Of a stretch of 14,905 nucleotides of DNA, positions 13,740 through 14,905 are shown one piece after another (the first letter of the stretch is position 1; each line of letters starts with the position of its first letter). A model generated the notes under the pieces. That model was not told the DNA's origin. It saw only the letters and a program-made list of their open reading frames with translations, and searched no databases. The stretch comes from CAZFLM01 sp964519955 (GTDB lineage Bacteria > Armatimonadota > Chthonomonadetes > Chthonomonadales > CAJBBX01): contig CAZFLM010000115.1 in assembly GCA_964519955.1 (NCBI GenBank), forward strand, positions 1 through 14,905. The letters are read 5' to 3'. A program made the translations under genes and the position numbers.

Positions 13740-14318
13740 GTGAAGAGCGACCTGGCTGGGTACATCGGCGGCGGCATCGTCGGCTTGGTGATCTACCTGT
13801 GTATCAGCGCCAACAAGCCCGACGTACCGAAGTGGGCCGTAGACACGGGAAGCCACAGCTCGACAGACCTGAACGCGCTGTTCCACAAGCGCACGCCCGA
13901 GACGGCCGCGACGGGCAGCAGCGCAACCTCGACCGGGCTCGGTGCGAGCAGCAGCAGCGCCGCCAGCAGCCCGAGTGGCTACAGGGTGGGCGCCCCATCG
14001 GCCCCTGCCTACTCGCCGGGATACGCGCCCAGGTACGTGCCCGGCTACACCGCTGCCCCCTATGGCTCCAGCGCGAGCGACAGCGCCGACACGATGCGCA
14101 GGGAGATGCAGCAGCGGGAGGAGATCCGCCAAGCCGAGGAGAGGCTGCGGGATGCTCAGCGCCACGAGCAGTGGGCGAACGATTACGTGAGCAGCCACAA
14201 GGAGCCCACAGTGGGCGAGACGATGATGCGCCAGTCGGCACGTGACCTCACCAACCAGACCCGGCAGACACTCGACTCGCTGAAGACGGGCGGATCCAGC
14301 GGCGGGAGCGGCTGGTAG
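13740..14318 (+). CDS. Membrane-anchored Ser/Pro/Tyr-rich protein, 192 aa
   Basis: This is not a recognised family. I chose the GTG at 13740 because AAGGGGG lies 9 bases upstream and the product then begins MKSDLAGYIGGGIVGLVIYL, a single N-terminal membrane helix (about residues 6-23). Residues about 60-118 are a low-complexity, Ser/Ala-rich then Pro/Tyr-rich linker (APSAPAYSPGYAPRYVPGYT). Residues about 122-150 form a charged coiled coil (MRREMQQREEIRQAEERLRD). The C-terminus is polar and ends in a Gly/Ser tail. The layout suggests an envelope protein anchored inside with a flexible spacer and a helical interaction domain. An in-frame ORF reaches back to 13632, but that extension would bury the helix. 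Confidence 0.7.
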   Translation: MKSDLAGYIGGGIVGLVIYLCISANKPDVPKWAVDTGSHSSTDLNALFHKRTPETAATGSSATSTGLGASSSSAASSPSGYRVGAPSAPAYSPGYAPRYVPGYTAAPYGSSASDSADTMRREMQQREEIRQAEERLRDAQRHEQWANDYVSSHKEPTVGETMMRQSARDLTNQTRQTLDSLKTGGSSGGSGW

Positions 14319-14362
14319 CCGCGCGCCCGCGGCATCGCGTCCGCGTTGTGTCCTGCATCCGT

Positions 14363-14399
14363 ATGGGGCGGCCCCCGTGTCCGGCGGAAGCCGCCCCAT
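14363..14399. terminator. Bidirectional hairpin between convergent genes
   Basis: The perfect 10-bp stem ATGGGGCGGC (14363-14372) pairs with GCCGCCCCAT (14390-14399) around a 17-nt loop. It lies between the anchored-protein gene and the amidase gene, 45 and 14 bases from their stops, and can terminate both. No T-run follows. Confidence 0.65.
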
Positions 14400-14412
14400 C
14401 GGCTCTCTGCGC

Positions 14413-14905
14413 CTACAGGGAAGCCGCCAGGTCGTCCACCGCGTCCGCGACAGCCTTGGCCCACGCGACGCGGTTGGTGCGGACCTTCAGCCAGGCGGCA
14501 TGCTCCGCGTTGTCGATGAACAGTGGCTCGCAGATGACGGCGGAGTGCTTGGCGCCCCCGACGCACACGTAGCCGCGCTCGCCCTTCTCGATCACGTTCA
14601 CGCGCGAGTCGGAGATGATCGGGCCGAAGAGCGTGCGATAGCGCTCGCATATCTTCTCGGCCAGCCGCTTGCTCTGCGCGTTGTCCGCCGCGTACTCCAC
14701 GAGCGCGTATCGCCCGCCGCCGGCGTTGATGTGCAGTGCGAGCGCCACCGCGTCGTGGTCGTTGGCGAACTCGACGCGGTCCGAGTTGGGCGTCTTCTCG
14801 CCGTTGGTCTCCTGCGGCGCGGTCGACACCATGTACCCGCGGGCCAGCAGCTCCTGGGCGACGGCCCAGGCGTGGTTCGCGTTGACCGTCTTCTCCTTGA
14901 GCCCG
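14413..14905 (-). CDS. N-acetylmuramoyl-L-alanine amidase, Amidase_3 family (5'-truncated)
   Basis: This is a predicted zinc amidase that cuts the bond between N-acetylmuramic acid and L-alanine in peptidoglycan, acting outside the cytoplasm. The frame stays open to the right edge, so the N-terminus, signal peptide and first two zinc ligands (His and Glu) are missing. Visible from the edge inward are GLKEKTVNANHAWAVAQELL (the 'EK..N' helix), SDRVEFAN, the third zinc ligand in ALHINAGGG, and AQSKRLAEKICERY. The AVICEPLFIDNAEHAAW segment holds the catalytic Glu ('vE..FlsN' in the family). The extra Cys before the Glu, and PLFIDN in place of GFLSN, are small deviations. AmiC, CwlD and CwlM are relatives. 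It converges on the anchored-protein gene. Confidence 0.88.
   Translation of the reverse strand, partial: GLKEKTVNANHAWAVAQELLARGYMVSTAPQETNGEKTPNSDRVEFANDHDAVALALHINAGGGRYALVEYAADNAQSKRLAEKICERYRTLFGPIISDSRVNVIEKGERGYVCVGGAKHSAVICEPLFIDNAEHAAWLKVRTNRVAWAKAVADAVDDLAASL

Noticed and set aside
12518..13777. A 419-codon minus-strand frame spanning the secreted-protein gene
   Set aside because: It overlaps a shorter frame on the same strand that has a signal peptide, ribosome binding site and extended -10 promoter. The long frame is Arg/Gly/Asp-rich and lacks these.

Overview
The window is high-GC bacterial chromosome with densely packed, mostly housekeeping genes. There are no tRNA or rRNA genes, CRISPR arrays, transposases or phage genes. 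A ClpC-type unfoldase, a DapL-type LL-diaminopimelate aminotransferase, an HflX GTPase, a secreted parvulin and a CotH/VTC/DUF4956 cluster together suggest a free-living, non-proteobacterial lineage such as Armatimonadota, Planctomycetota or a relative. That assignment is inference and the phylum is unresolved.

Layout. 1-1587 (+) is the 3' part of clpC, closed by a perfect 18-bp hairpin. A small unknown gene (1767-2243, -) and a secreted PpiC/SurA-like foldase (2516-3703, +) diverge from a shared intergenic region with a sigma70-like promoter on each strand. An ArsR-type HTH protein fused to a cobalamin-binding module (3782-4735, -) converges on the foldase gene across a strong hairpin. hflX (4973-6250, -) follows, with its own TATAAT box. 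A small putative membrane protein (6592-6852, +) precedes a tight three-gene unit at 7018-10448 (+): a CotH-like secreted kinase with an EF-hand and collagen-like Gly/Pro repeats, a VTC-domain polyphosphate-polymerase-like protein, and a DUF4956 membrane protein.

Further right, an unknown 174-aa protein (10736-11260, +) is bracketed by two nearly identical GC-rich hairpins and preceded by an 83-nt near-palindrome. Then come a secreted beta-rich protein of unknown function (12679-13467, -) and dapL (11352-12521, -), transcribed in the same direction. Next are a membrane-anchored, Ser/Pro/Tyr-rich protein (13740-14318, +) and a 5'-truncated N-acetylmuramoyl-L-alanine amidase (14413 to the right edge, -).

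The genes do not form one pathway. The only clear functional unit is CotH-VTC-DUF4956, which links an envelope kinase, a polyphosphate-type polymerase and a membrane protein. The best candidates for something little described are the ArsR-cobalamin regulator, whose CarH-like motif has Phe in place of Trp, that phosphate-related unit, and the palindrome and twin hairpins around the 174-aa orphan gene.
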